From the NCBI GenBank assembly GCA_963281255.1, contig OY725499.1, forward strand, positions 3,987,148 to 4,051,147: a stretch of 64,000 nucleotides of DNA. Reading direction: 5' to 3'. Each line of letters opens with the position of its first letter. Position 1 is the first letter of the stretch. Shown here piece by piece: positions 56,501 to 64,000 of this stretch. The notes under the pieces were generated by a model, which was not told the origin of the DNA, searched no databases, and saw nothing but the letters and a program-made list of their open reading frames with translations. The position numbers were made by a program, and so were the translations under genes. The stretch comes from Aphrocallistes beatrix (Eukaryota; Porifera; Hexactinellida; Sceptrulophora; Aphrocallistidae).

Positions 56501-59321
56501 TGGTTTTAAGAAATTGTAATTCGATTATTCTCAATGACTTTGAAAGATTTTTCGAGTCTAAGACCTGGAACTGTGTTTTGTGTGGTGATTTTTATGGGGA
56601 AATATTGTGTCCTAGCACGCAGCGAAAATCGAGTATCAGGGCTCACTACTTTTCGAATGACCTTTCTAGAGTCTTCAAATTCTAGGAAAAATTGGCTCTC
56701 ACATTTCTATCGAACACTCTAAATTTGTAGAATATTAAGATGTTTATATCAGTACATATTGAGAGCAATTTGGATCAGATTTTTGGAGATTTGAAAAAAA
56801 GTGCCATTTTGGGTGATTTTGCAAAATATACCTAATTTGAACACGTGAAATAATAACTTTCTCTCGTTTCTGATAATGAATTCAATGGATTTATGAATAT
56901 TTCCATGGTGAATGAAAAGTATCTGGTGTCAAATCGTCATAGAACAGCGATTATGAAGACATTTTTTACAGAAGCTGTGACCTTGATTCTCGATTTTTGT
57001 TTTGACCCAGGACACATTTTTCTGCCATAAAACTCACCATACAAAACACAGTTCCAGGTCTTAGGCTCGGAAAATCTTTTAAAACCATTGAGAATATTCG
57101 AATTACAATCTATAAAGACCATAATAACTAAGATTGTTCGAGTATAAGAATTTTTATACCTACTGAAGCTTGTTGCAGAACTTATGAGCCACCCTGTAAT
57201 TAGTTCTTTTAATAGTCCAATGATTTTAATAAGAACAAACTTACTATGTTCAGTTGATACTTATAAATTTTGTGGAGAAATTGAGTTTGTGATGGGGGCC
57301 TGCTTACTGTAGGACAGTGGTTCTCAACCGAGGTGCCATTTGCTTCCTCTAGGGGTGCCGCAGGCCTTACCACACTTACATACTGCTTTATTTTCTTTTC
57401 TATTGATACCATTGTCAATGTTGAATTTGATGATTGTCCTCTGACAATCCTCTGGAATAATTTATTACACAATATTCACAATAATTTCCTAGTTTATTAA
57501 TTAGTTATTCTATAATAAAGTCGTAATAATTCAAATCAATTTCCACTTTTACTATCATTTGTTCATTGGCCTGCCCCTAAGTCAAATTAAGGGGTGCCGC
57601 TGAAAGGTATAAGTTTAGAAAGGGTGCCGCGAGAAGAAAAAGGTTGAGAAACACTGCTGTAGGATTAGCGTAGATTGTTAAACTTCCCAGGCAATTCTAA
57701 ATAGTCGATTTATGTTTAATTGGGTTTCTGCTCGTTTCTATCTCACAGTAGATAGAGTAGAGTAGAGTCAGTGTTTTAGTTAGATTCGAATTCCAGTAAA
57801 TATCAGTGTAGGATATTCTCTCTACTGCCGCCAACAATCTACTATATTTCCTTCTAATTTGTACAGATATAGTCTGTACTACTGAAATAGTATATATCAT
57901 CTCCAATAAGCCATTTCATTCCTCAAGTAATCATTTTATACTTTTGTAAATTCGCCTGACTCTGGTACAACAGTAGAAAATGTAGAATTAACAGAAATAT
58001 AAGTTCTACCATCATCTAAAAAAATGCTTATATTGGAGATTTAGCAAATTCTTTGAGAATTTATTAGAATAAGCCATCCTTTATTGCTTGGTATTTAATT
58101 GCACTTTCTTCCCATAGTTACAGGAAAAATGTCCAGCACAAGCATTACTTCAAGACATCATTATGGTAGGTATCATGTTCTGTGTGGAAATATACTCCCT
58201 AATTGATCTATTATAATTGATTGCATTTGCACAAGTCAGACAATTATCATGTCTCTATCCAATTCTGTAATCGAGAATGAAAATGAGACTGTAATCTTGT
58301 AGAGCTAAATTTCTTCTGAATAAGCTATTAGTTTGTTTCACTACTATGTTAATACTAGTAGTACAATGGATTAGAATGATAAATACTTTGAATTCAGATC
58401 TGTAAATTGTGTTATATCTATTTATTCGTTTTGTAGATATATTTATTTGCATTGTTTTGTATATTTGTACTGTGGGGATTGCGAATACTGTTTTCAATCA
58501 GTGGTACCCCTTGGTGTCAACATTTCACGTACCCTCTCAATGTTGTTGAACGCCATTGATAATAATGCTATGATTATCCTAAAAAATAAACAAACAATAA
58601 CTAATAATAAGATTCTAGTAAACATTTTTGAGAAGTTTGAATTGTTTAAATTTAGTGAGAAAGCTGCTACTGCTTGAAAGCGACAATAATTCGATTCGAG
58701 GTGAAGTCATTTATAGTGTCCAGGTACCCCCGGGGGGTGCTACGCGTACGGCGTACCCCAGCTCAGAACCGCTGGTCTAGAGGTCGAGGGCACATAAATA
58801 TTAAACTGTTAAGTTACAACACATTAGCAAGAATATTACCAAAGATTACCAGATCTATTCATTCACTTAGGAATATGTCCAACTCAATGCACTTAATCTA
58901 CTTAGGCCATGGTAAATGTGATACATGAGATGGTCATAATTGATTGAAGTAACTGAAAGGATTATGTTCGAAGTTTCACTATTTGGGTTCCAATTATGAC
59001 GTCATTATCATGGCATTAATAACTCATCCAGTAATCTAAGTCTGTACAACGACCACTCCTGTGATTCATTGATACCGTGTTGTTGGTTGTGTGTCATGTT
59101 AAGGGGAACTATATGCCTACTCTGCTTAACATCTTGCTCACCCAGCCATCAGAACTAATTGTGTCGATTCCATGTTGTAACATTACATCAAAACTATCTA
59201 CACTACACGTTGTATCTATTTATAGGTGCTAGATGACGATGCAGAGATGTTTGTGGTTAAAATGTGGCGCCTAATGATCTACGAGTCTGAGGCGCGAATT
59301 ATGGGAATTTGCAAGTATTGA
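27916..59321 (+). CDS. RBM25: RBM25, RRM/RE-RS-rich/PWI splicing factor (21 exons, 1135 aa)
   Basis: Exons: 27916-28343, 29663-29862, 34483-34595, 35291-35524, 36723-36815, 45000-45057, 45317-45507, 46122-46205, 46300-46381, 46450-46490, 47190-47276, 52057-52478, 52957-53053, 53921-54010, 54077-54150, 54272-54455, 54702-54878, 55386-55895, 56283-56381, 58118-58165, 59226-59321. The sum is 3408 nt and every junction is phase-consistent with GT-AG borders. An in-frame TGA (27904) supports the start. The protein has a Pro/Gly-rich N-terminus (1 to about 325), one RRM (about 335-415; RNP2 VFVGDI, RNP1 AFGFCEFED), acidic and Lys-rich linkers, an Arg/Glu/Ser-rich stretch (538-678), the conserved LIKNW...DDPKYYR block, and a C-terminal PWI domain (about 1020-1135, RIRPWVNKKI). 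Human RBM25 is shorter (843 aa), mainly through its N-terminus and linkers. It binds exonic enhancers and U1-associated factors to regulate splicing. Exon 20 could start at 58124 instead. Confidence 0.92.
28400..28577. repeat. GGAAATAGTTCGAC hairpin MITE, copy 1 (RBM25 intron 1)
   Basis: Ends GGTAATGCGGAAATGGTTCG and the inverted GCGAACTATTTCCACTATAC. Internal copies of GGAAATAGTTCGACTTTT face complementary copies across a short loop. It begins about 57 bp after the exon 1 donor. The same element, inverted, lies at 44526-44722. Confidence 0.8.
29575..29632 (-). repeat. Partial inverted TATA-bearing repeat in RBM25 intron 1
   Basis: On the minus strand it reads GCCATTTTGGGCGGGGAAGC followed by ACTATAAATAGAAA, as in the dispersed repeat at 15657. 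It ends about 30 bp before the exon 2 acceptor. Confidence 0.6.
30047..30190. mobile_element. Tigger-like MITE (CGGTAGGACCTGTATGATCC family), RBM25 intron 2
   Basis: TA-CGGTAGGACCTGTATGATCC on the left and the inverted GGATTATGCATGCAGGTTCC followed by ACTG-TA on the right. Length is 144 bp and it is non-coding. Confidence 0.6.
30555..32010. repeat. Diverged direct and inverted repeats in RBM25 intron 2
   Basis: 30555-30690 and 31225-31370 are diverged direct repeats (AATATTTTGTGG, CTTTGATTCG, TTCACTTTAAAACTTGA shared). 31843-32003 is an inverted repeat with arms of about 65 bp (TTTATGCCAAATGATGAGAC against its complement near 31985) around a 25-bp loop. The motif GCGTTTTTCTCA also occurs at 31091. 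All non-coding. Confidence 0.65.
32223..32439. mobile_element. Tigger-like MITE, copy 3, with a back-to-back solo end
   Basis: The complete 188-bp element is 32252-32439 with perfect CAGTCGACTCCGCTTAATAG termini. Directly left of it (32223-32249) lies an extra right terminus ending ...GCGGAGTCGACTG, separated only by TA. This suggests a partial tandem insertion or incomplete excision. Confidence 0.8.
32544..32587. repeat. (ATT)n microsatellite, RBM25 intron 2
   Basis: An uninterrupted run of ATT triplets of about 44 bp. Confidence 0.9.
33134..33472. mobile_element. Probable hAT-like MITE, RBM25 intron 2
   Basis: Inverted termini CATAGGCGCAAGTG and CTTGGCGCCTATG, with a G/C-rich block (GGGGGGCAAACCCCCG) inside. 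An exact 8-bp target duplication was not found. Confidence 0.5.
35076..35243. mobile_element. Tigger-like MITE, copy 4 (47 bp before RBM25 exon 4)
   Basis: TA-flanked CAGTCGACTCCGCTTAATAG termini, slightly shortened interior. It ends only 47 bp upstream of the exon 4 start, in the region where the intron's branch point would lie. Confidence 0.8.
36080..36286 (+). pseudogene. Coding-like segment in RBM25 intron 4, identity unknown
   Basis: One frame stays open for about 68 codons with protein-like composition, including LFTNVKLTNFEPKKISIPII and later DIMRYRHGSLTIYCG. It ends at a possible donor (GTATAA, about 36287). No start codon or partner exon was identified. It could be an exon relic, a rarely used exon or chance. 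I do not recognise the family. Confidence 0.3.
37311..38225. repeat. Diverged direct duplication in RBM25 intron 5
   Basis: Segments 37311-37770 and 38034-38225 share, in order, CTTTACGCTC, ATCTACTAATGTGAT, TTTATTTATTGGTTCCAA and TACAGTCAGG(A/G)TCGCTT. The duplication has diverged and has no coding content. Confidence 0.65.
39536..39722. mobile_element. Tigger-like MITE (AGAACTCGGTTAGTACGTAC family)
   Basis: TA-CAGTAGAACTCGGTTAGTAC and the inverted GTACTAACCGAGTTCTACTG-TA. GTACGTAC subrepeats occur throughout. Length is 187 bp, in RBM25 intron 5. Confidence 0.8.
40297..40578. mobile_element. Tigger-like MITE (CACTAATCCGAAT family)
   Basis: TA-CAGTACACTCTCACTAATCC and the inverted GATGAGCGAGAATGTACTG-TA. 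It is related to the elements at 54892-55123 and 59637-60266, whose ends read ACCCTCGCTA(A/G)TCCGAA. Confidence 0.75.
40757..42400. mobile_element. Foldback-like element in RBM25 intron 5
   Basis: 40815-40905 and 42300-42390 are inverted copies (CACATTGATTAATTATAAGG, TCTGTCTTACTGTTATAA and neighbours), with arms of about 90-110 bp. The left arm borders the GC-rich hairpin block also seen at 10735-10815. The interior includes a GC-rich segment (41150-41500) with an unsupported 207-codon open frame. Confidence 0.6.
43362..43545. repeat. 184-bp inverted repeat (TTGATCAGAAAA family), RBM25 intron 5
   Basis: Arms of about 80 bp: TAGAATTTTGATCAGAAAAC is repeated on the left and faced by its complement on the right. 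The loop lies near ATACTAATGAATAC. The left arm carries a duplicated subunit. Confidence 0.75.
43722..44098. repeat. TATA-bearing repeat, copy 3, paired with an inverted TATA and AAGTGA array
   Basis: Left (+): the dispersed repeat with GGTCTTTGCTATAAATAG. Right (-): GTATAAATAGAAATGACCTC followed on that strand by multiple TTCACTTTC. On the plus strand the array at 43987-44038 is GAAAGTGAACTGAAAGTGAA-like. The pairing suggests a palindromic element with a core promoter at each end. Confidence 0.6.
44526..44722. repeat. GGAAATAGTTCGAC hairpin MITE, copy 2 (RBM25 intron 5)
   Basis: Inverted orientation relative to 28400-28577. Starts GCGGTATGGTGGAAATAGTT and ends CGAACTATTTCCGCATTACC. The right half contains an extra duplicated TTTCCTTTTTCTAAATGTCG unit. 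Confidence 0.8.
45807..45994. mobile_element. Tigger-like MITE, copy 5 (RBM25 intron 7)
   Basis: TA-flanked, CAGTCGACTCCGCTTAATAG left terminus and GCGGAGTCAACTG right terminus, 188 bp, lying between exons 7 and 8. Confidence 0.8.
46450..46490 (+). other. RBM25: 41-nt RBM25 microexon (exon 10)
   Basis: Bounded by TTCTTTAG and GTAAGT. Needed to restore phase between exon 9 (ends 46381, one base over) and exon 11 (starts 47190, phase 0). It encodes DKKEISFPIHAKSD with the split first codon. Joining exon 9 straight to exon 11 meets TGA three codons in. Confidence 0.75.
47730..47899. mobile_element. Tigger-like MITE, copy 6 (RBM25 intron 11)
   Basis: TA-flanked. Left end CAGTTGACTCCGCTTATAGG, right end GCGGAGTCGACTG. 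Interior shortened to 170 bp. Confidence 0.8.
48345..48480 (-). repeat. TATA plus AAGTGA-array repeat, copy in RBM25 intron 11
   Basis: The plus strand has TTGAAAGTGAAAATGAAAGT, continuing as GAACTGAAAGTGAAAATGAA (48375-48430), then CTATTTATAC (48439-48448), a TATA box on the minus strand. It parallels 43975-44095. It lies about 850 bp upstream of the nested Ig-like gene. Confidence 0.65.
49257..49264 (+). promoter_or_regulatory. TATA box of the nested Ig-like gene
   Basis: TATAAAAG 58 nt upstream of the ATG at 49315. This places a start site near 49285-49290 and gives a 5' UTR of about 25-30 nt. Confidence 0.6.
49315..49665 (+). CDS. Single Ig-like domain protein (116 aa), nested in RBM25 intron 11
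   Basis: Intronless. An N-terminal basic stretch (KIVKKRIPQRICI) leads into one Ig-like fold: GSRVVLPVLAY (strand B, Cys replaced), TQWYDRNG (core Trp), LIISNVAEEDFGFYRVKI (strand E-F; the usual YxC has become YRV) and NWVEIRRQS at the end. The EEDFGxY and W(I/V)E(L/I)(K/R)R motifs match the first Ig-like domain of the protein at 24253-25110, so the two are paralogues. No signal peptide or transmembrane segment, so it is likely intracellular. Its own TATA box at 49257 and absence of splice sites argue that it is an independent gene rather than an RBM25 exon. ATTAAA near 49793 is a possible poly(A) signal. Function unknown. Confidence 0.75.
   Translation: MFPVPGIKIVKKRIPQRICIINHPPEITKVALGSRVVLPVLAYCPNQDTQWYDRNGECLHPKEQTTVRYSHKLVTMSKLIISNVAEEDFGFYRVKITNRAAGKTEYSNWVEIRRQS
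52057..52478 (+). other. RBM25: RBM25 Arg/Glu/Lys-rich and RS-like exon (exon 12)
   Basis: Encodes residues 538-678: long runs of alternating E/R/K with SRSRK and a terminal SLSRSRRRSRSRS stretch. In RBM25 this region drives nuclear-speckle localisation and protein contacts. The DNA is purine-biased (GAGA-rich), which makes an artefactual antisense open frame. Confidence 0.85.
54523..54600. repeat. (AAAC)n-rich microsatellite, RBM25 intron 16
   Basis: Repeated AAACAAAC units grading into ACATACATACATAC, shortly after the exon 16 donor. Confidence 0.85.
54892..55123. mobile_element. Tigger-like MITE (CACCCTCGCTAGTCCGAA family)
   Basis: TA-CAGTGCACCCTCGCTAGTCC and the inverted GAATTAGCGAGGGTGTACTG-TA, 232 bp. 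It starts only 13 bp after the RBM25 exon 17 donor. Confidence 0.8.
56426..57196. mobile_element. 771-bp TA-flanked element with long inverted repeats, RBM25 intron 19
   Basis: TA-CAGGGTGGCTCATAAGTTCT at the left and the exact inverted end at the right, also TA-flanked. The inverted repeats extend about 180 bp with indels (ACCTGGAACTGTGTTTTGT near 56562 pairs with 57036-57056). The interior is non-coding. TA duplication and the CAGGGTG terminus fit a Tc1/mariner-type MITE. Confidence 0.8.
57315..57656. mobile_element. hAT MITE, 342 bp, perfect 8-bp target duplication, RBM25 intron 19
   Basis: CAGTGGTTCTCAACC at the left and GGTTGAGAAACACTG at the right, the classic hAT-type termini. Both flanks are CTGTAGGA (57307-57314 and 57657-57664). 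Confidence 0.85.
58499..58775. mobile_element. Degenerate hAT-like MITE, RBM25 intron 20
   Basis: The left end CAGTGGTACCCCTTGG and right end GTACCCCAGCTCAGAACCGC then TG are complementary in part. No exact 8-bp duplication was found. Confidence 0.5.
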
Positions 59322-59636
59322 GGGGAGAGATGAGTCGCTTGAAGAGGGTTAGGTTGTTTCTATTAATAGCTCTGAATGAAACACGGATCTTGTTTGGATT
59401 CACTGAATTATTAAATGTTTATTAAATTATAGGAACTCCCACCCCAGCTCAACTCTCTTACCTTTTATACTTTCTTTACCATACTATTTCCTATTTTTAG
59501 AAATCCTGGATTAAACAGGTTTTCTGCTTAGAATTAAATTTGATTTAGTATTTGTTATTCCACGGAAAACGGCAGAAACTTCTATGTTTGAATTTCAGAA
59601 ATTGACTCAAGAGGAAGATCAGTTATTTTGAAATTA

Positions 59637-60266
59637 CACTACACCCTCGCTAATCCGAACACCAAAAATATAATTGTATTCGCCTCTGCGTTTTGAATCG
59701 AAGTTTATAATTTTAAATATTTCAATAAGATTGAGAAACTTCGTTAAGAAACAATTAAAACGAAATAGTAAACATAATATTCATGTGGTGACAAGTTAAC
59801 CAGTTCATTTACTATGTACAATTTCATTTCAATAAACATTATGATATTGCATGCGGCGATGTATATCATTAAACATGTTGCACATGAACAAAATGTTTTT
59901 TAGCAAGAAAATGACAAACCGCGAATCGAGAGATCTTACTATGTAAGATAAGATAGTCTGTACTGAGATTCTGACAATGTCTCAACCCTAGACTTTATCT
60001 ATAGCACGGATATGAATAATCAATCAGGTTATCAGAATATTGTGTCAACGTGCTCTGTATAATGAGAAAACAATGATACTTACAGTATCTTAATCAAATG
60101 CTCAAATTAGTTATTAAAATTTGATATTACCATAATGAAAACATCGTGTGTGGTGTTTGTGAGTGATACATACCGTATTACAATATTATAGTTAATACCC
60201 CATCTAATTAGTGTTATTTACTAATCGGAAGTGTTATTTACTAATAGGATTAGCGAGGGTGTACTG
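59637..60266. mobile_element. Tigger-like element, 630 bp (CACCCTCGCTAATCCGAA family)
   Basis: Left end CACTACACCCTCGCTAATCC, right end GGATTAGCGAGGGTGTACTG, TA-flanked. It is longer than its relative at 54892 and has no transposase frame. Confidence 0.7.
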
Positions 60267-61127
60267 TATTTAATTAGGCCCTTTGACAATATCTCTGATG
60301 ATATCACATTACTCGAATAGATAGAAATACTTCCTAATAGCTGTATTGGGCATGGAGCGCAGTTAAAGCTCAATATTGAGCTAAATTTCCTCTCGAATAT
60401 GAAAATTCAACTTTTCAAAACATTTTATGGCATTATTTGATACTAATTTAAGATTATTATATTTGACTAGTGTTTATCACAAATGGTACTTTCCACATGA
60501 ACTATGTATGAGTAGGAGACTATGCTAATCTAGGTATGAATTATTTCATGTGATTAATCATGTGTTCATGTTGTTTTAAATAATTAGTAAATTCAATATT
60601 ATAATTATTTCTGTCATGTATTCTTGTATTCTAATTTAAGATATTTATACTATTCTAATTTAAGATTTCTTGTATTCTAATTTAAGATTGTTAAATTCAT
60701 ATGAATAAAATTGTATTTGAACTCATGATAACTACAACTCTATCAAGTTGATACAGACATGATCATGATGCAGTTGAGATGAGTGCTTAATTCTTCCAAG
60801 TAATATTATAGTTACTTGTTATCAGAGCATGCAGGTGATGTTATTTTGTACTTTTAATGATGAAGCATGTAAATGAAAAAAGTCCTGGAAAGTCAAGAAC
60901 TTTTCACCTATTTCTGCTTATAAATTTTCTTACTCTTTTAGAAACATGGACAATTAAATTATTTCGCTGAGTCGCTAATACAAATTTTGATAATATTCAG
61001 CAATTTCTATTTACCATTCAAATTCTAGGTATTTAAACAGTTATCCAATACAATTACTTAGTAGTAAAAAGAGCGAAACATGATCTCTGACATAAAATAC
61101 CTTATGGAATATTTTAACAGACAAATA

Positions 61128-61225
61128 CAGGAGAACTTCGTTAAACGAACACCAGGGGGCGTTCGAAATTTTTCCGTACTATCCGGAGTTTCGTATATCC
61201 GTGTTCGCATCAACGAGGTTCTCTG
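61128..61225. mobile_element. Tigger-like mini-MITE, 98 bp
   Basis: TA-CAGGAGAACTTCGTTAAACG and the inverted AACGAGGTTCTCTG-TA. Very short interior. Confidence 0.65.
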
Positions 61226-62446
61226 TAGCAACAATCCATGTTCATCACTTGGAAATATTGGTTAGTTTGTTAAGATATTCATTATTATGGAGATAAAGTC
61301 TGCTCTTGTTAGAGAGAGAGGATAATATCTTATAACTATAAGTTTGAAACGCCCTGTATAAATAGGGTTAAAGTGTTAATTTTTGAGATTTTCACGCTCC
61401 TAAACACTTTTAAGCTTAAAATCATATGCCTAAAGGAGCGTCTCGCGTTCCTAGATACTCACTTGAGTTAGCTGTTTAATCCATGGTTTTTGTATACACA
61501 CTTGCCAGTTATTTAGACGCTGTTGCTCGTGCACAGTGTACGAATTCCGTGTAAATGTTTTTGAGAAAACCACTGGACCGATATTTATAAAATTTGGAAC
61601 ATACACTCGTTATATGATATGATGTAGATTTGTACATTCTTGGGACATGGATAATGCACCTATTCCAATATGCTCCAAAGTCACTCCATACGGTATTCTT
61701 AATACAATGTCATCATCGAGAACTTAGAGAATTACTAAAAGTTGGAAAGCTGCATATATGGAAATCCATTCTAGATTCATTTTTGGGATCTTACAACTTT
61801 GTTGCTGTGCAGTCGTTGTTCTGGACTGAAAAACTGCCTATGCAGCGAATATATAATTGCACCTTATTACCATATTAAGTGTAGGATTAGTAAATTCTAA
61901 CGACTATTATTCAAACAAAATAATTACATACTAATAGTTCGTAAGCATATCTCGCATATACAATTTCTTACAGAATATTCTCTATAGTCCAAAGAGAACA
62001 TAATGCATTGGTCTAACTGTTATTTTTTAAGTCAAATAGGTTGAAATATGGTTCCATACTTGATAGTGTATGAACAAATCATTTCAAGTACATCATGCAA
62101 TCTTTTTTGTGGAATATATTGTAAAAAAATATTTAAGGTTTATTTTTAGTTTGGATAATTCCAAGTATTTTCCATTTATGGTCCATATGGGGCTCTACCA
62201 TAGTAAATTGTCGCGTGCCCTAGAATTGTGTCATGTGGCCACAATTTAGTATCAAGGTACGATTAAACCGATTGAACTACAAAGCCATTTGAGTAAGCGA
62301 AACAAAATCTCCGAATACTACGATATCTCAAAATACCAGACCATTTGGAAATAGCCAATCAGAAATTTCCTTCCTAAAAACTAAAAAAGGATAATCCAAC
62401 TGCTTATTCTTCAAAAATAAACCTTAAAACTCTTAAATGAATCTAG

Positions 62447-62543
62447 TCTTGCTAACTCATTTCCGATTAAGTCATTTTGGGCGGAGAAACCTTAGAAGTG
62501 TTAGGTCTTTGCTATAAATAGAAATGACCCCAGGTAATTTAAG
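62447..62543 (+). repeat. Dispersed TATA-bearing repeat, copy 4
   Basis: GCTAACTCATTTCCGATTAA, then GGTCTTTGCTATAAATAG and GACCCCAGGTAATTTAAGG. Here it directly abuts R1, whereas at 16033 about 95 bp separate the two. Confidence 0.75.
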
Positions 62544-62551
62544 GGATATCA

Positions 62552-63722
62552 TATATATAGTGATAATTTGGTAAAAATTCTAGGGCTGAAACGAATATTC
62601 AAACATTCGTTCGTTTGGATGACGTAAGCATTTTTCAAACCAATCTGTAATATTTCAACTGTTCGGTGGAATCATAGACTAGTCGGCCTGTTCGTTACAA
62701 GTGAGGTTTCGTCCCATCTCAGGGGCTCATCAGGAGGGTGACCCTCGACCCCGTGATCCTATCTTGGTTCCTTATTAGCCACAGTCCTCGACTGTACCTC
62801 CTGCCGCTACACCTCTGCTTCATAGGTCTTACGCGCGGCCCCGAAACTACACAATCCTAGTTTTCAAGCAATGAGGAGTAATCCTAAAATCTATTTTAAA
62901 GAATAAGGTTGAATTATCTACAAAGTAAACTCATCACAATAATCTTCACAATAAGTATAAAAATTTATCCTTTTTCGACTGAAGAACTAAAAAATGCCAC
63001 AATTAATTGCAACATTTCCCATTTAATGCAAACGAATGGTCATTTTGGAGCAAAAACAAAATTCGTTAGGATCATTCATTTCGAACTAATATCTGAATAT
63101 TCGGTATATTCGTTTCAGCTCTAAAAATACCACTATATCAATTATCTACTGTATATGAGTCTCATTTTCATCCGTAATTACAGATCCATTAAGATAAATT
63201 CTGACCCTACACCTTGATTTAACCTTAGATCTATTAATTGTATAGAATTTCCTCTTAGTATGAATAATTAAGTACCGCAGACGAACAATTTGGATTTATA
63301 ACAAGCTTTAGTTATTCAATTAAAAATTTAATTATGCGAATCTATACGATTAAATATTCTAATAAATATTCAATTTAACATTCTACAACAAAATATTCCA
63401 TTATCCCATTGCTTTAATCGGTGTAGAATACAATCCATTATATTCAAATCTATTTCCAATAGATTTGAATTTAATGCAAAGAGAGATGAAGTAACTGCAT
63501 CAGCTAACTAAGCATTACATTCTTCAAATGTATCTACTATTTCAAAGTTTTAATTAATTTTGGTGAATACGAGTGTAGAAAGGGATTATTGGAACTCTCA
63601 CTAATCGAACAATGGTAGATCAGTATTTTAGCATCTCCCCGAAAAAGTTTCAGATTAATTCTTAATATGTATTTCGTTTCTAAATGAGAAATGTTGTACA
63701 CTTGCAAGATTTCTGAAAGAAG
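62552..63722 (+). repeat. Host repeat R1, uninterrupted copy (empty insertion site)
   Basis: Matches 16240-16813 joined directly to 21120-21680. GAATATT occurs once (63095-63101), where the other copy carries the 4.3-kb transposon. No coding sequence recognised. Local differences include a short inverted duplication near 63440-63470 (ATTCAAATCTATTTCC / AATAGATTTGAAT). Confidence 0.85.
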
Positions 63723-64000
63723 TAATTTTGTAAGGTAATTTAATAAGGTAATTTTTATTAACTTAATCATTCATCACATGTACAAGCAGGCCATTTCCAG
63801 TCTAAAAGGAGAATTGAGAAATCGCTTTTTTAAATTGTCCGATTGCACGGATAGGGTTATTTGTAGAGTTACTTAGCTACATAATAACTATTTAGTAATA
63901 GATATACTAGAGTGATATCATCTGAGTAATATATTTTGGCTGTCACATTGAATTAACTAACTTGGTCAATCATTTTCATTGCGCAACTGGAAAATTTCAA
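63723..64000. other. Window end, nothing recognised
   Basis: AT-rich sequence with no feature I can support. Confidence 0.4.

Larger units (their letters stand above)
55386..59321 (+). other. RBM25: RBM25 PWI domain, exons 18-21
   Basis: The end of exon 18 (TEEDKKKQTRKLINSIPTSK...NWSMIDK), exon 19 (RIRPWVNKKIVDYIGEEE, the PWI signature), exon 20 (CPAQALLQDIIM) and exon 21 (VLDDDAEMFVVKMWRLMIYE) together form the helical PWI nucleic-acid-binding fold. The stop is TGA at 59319-59321. Confidence 0.9.
59322..62446. other. RBM25 3' flank, intergenic
   Basis: Two ATTAAA hexamers (59410, 59421) about 90-100 bp after the stop are candidate RBM25 poly(A) signals. The rest holds a 630-bp Tigger-like element (59637-60266), a small repeat of ATTCTAATTTAAGAT near 60632-60690 and a 98-bp MITE (61128-61225). 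No supported gene; short frames at 61080 and 61630 show no motif. Confidence 0.5.

Overview
The window is eukaryotic nuclear DNA from an animal. It holds a spliced 21-exon RBM25 gene with introns of up to about 8 kb, GT-AG splice sites, dense transposon relics, and metazoan innate-immunity domain types: a very large GTPase, a NACHT-LRR receptor, a TRAF-like zinc finger and Ig-like folds. The DNA is AT-rich. Large single-exon VLIG-type GTPases beside NLRs fit an early-branching or marine invertebrate such as a sponge or cnidarian. That placement is inference, because no rRNA or mitochondrial marker is present.

Layout. (1) 780-7505 (-): an uninterrupted 2241-residue very large inducible-type GTPase. 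(2) 7.5-11.6 kb: gene-poor DNA with MITEs and a three-unit repeat of about 140 bp. (3) 11665-14988 (+): a death-fold/NACHT/LRR receptor broken by two frame changes. (4) 15.6-21.7 kb: a dispersed repeat split by a 4.3-kb DNA transposon at 16814-21112. The transposon ends are inverted arrays of five palindromic units each. It carries an apparently intact five-exon gene for a C48/Ulp1-like cysteine protease (-) and a convergent second gene (+). An unoccupied copy of the same host repeat at 62.5-63.7 kb shows the empty insertion site. (5) 22285-22929 (-): a TRAF-type zinc finger plus coiled coil. (6) 24253-25110 (-): a protein with two Ig-like domains lacking the usual cysteines and a long polyglutamine tract. 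(7) 27916-59321 (+): RBM25, a spliceosome-associated RRM/RE-rich/PWI protein of 1135 residues. Every exon junction was phased by eye and stays open. A second, related Ig-like gene (49315-49665) lies inside intron 11 on the same strand with its own TATA box. (8) 59.3-64 kb: intergenic repeats.

How the parts relate. RBM25 is a conserved housekeeping splicing factor. The flanking genes look like lineage-expanded immune or stress genes: GTPase, NLR, TRAF-like, Ig-like. The rest is mostly non-autonomous DNA transposons: pogo/Tigger-like elements with TA target sites, hAT-like elements with 8-bp target duplications, and foldback hairpins. The strongest 'new system' candidate is the protease-encoding transposon with tandem-palindrome termini. 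The Ig-like pair lacking cysteines comes second.
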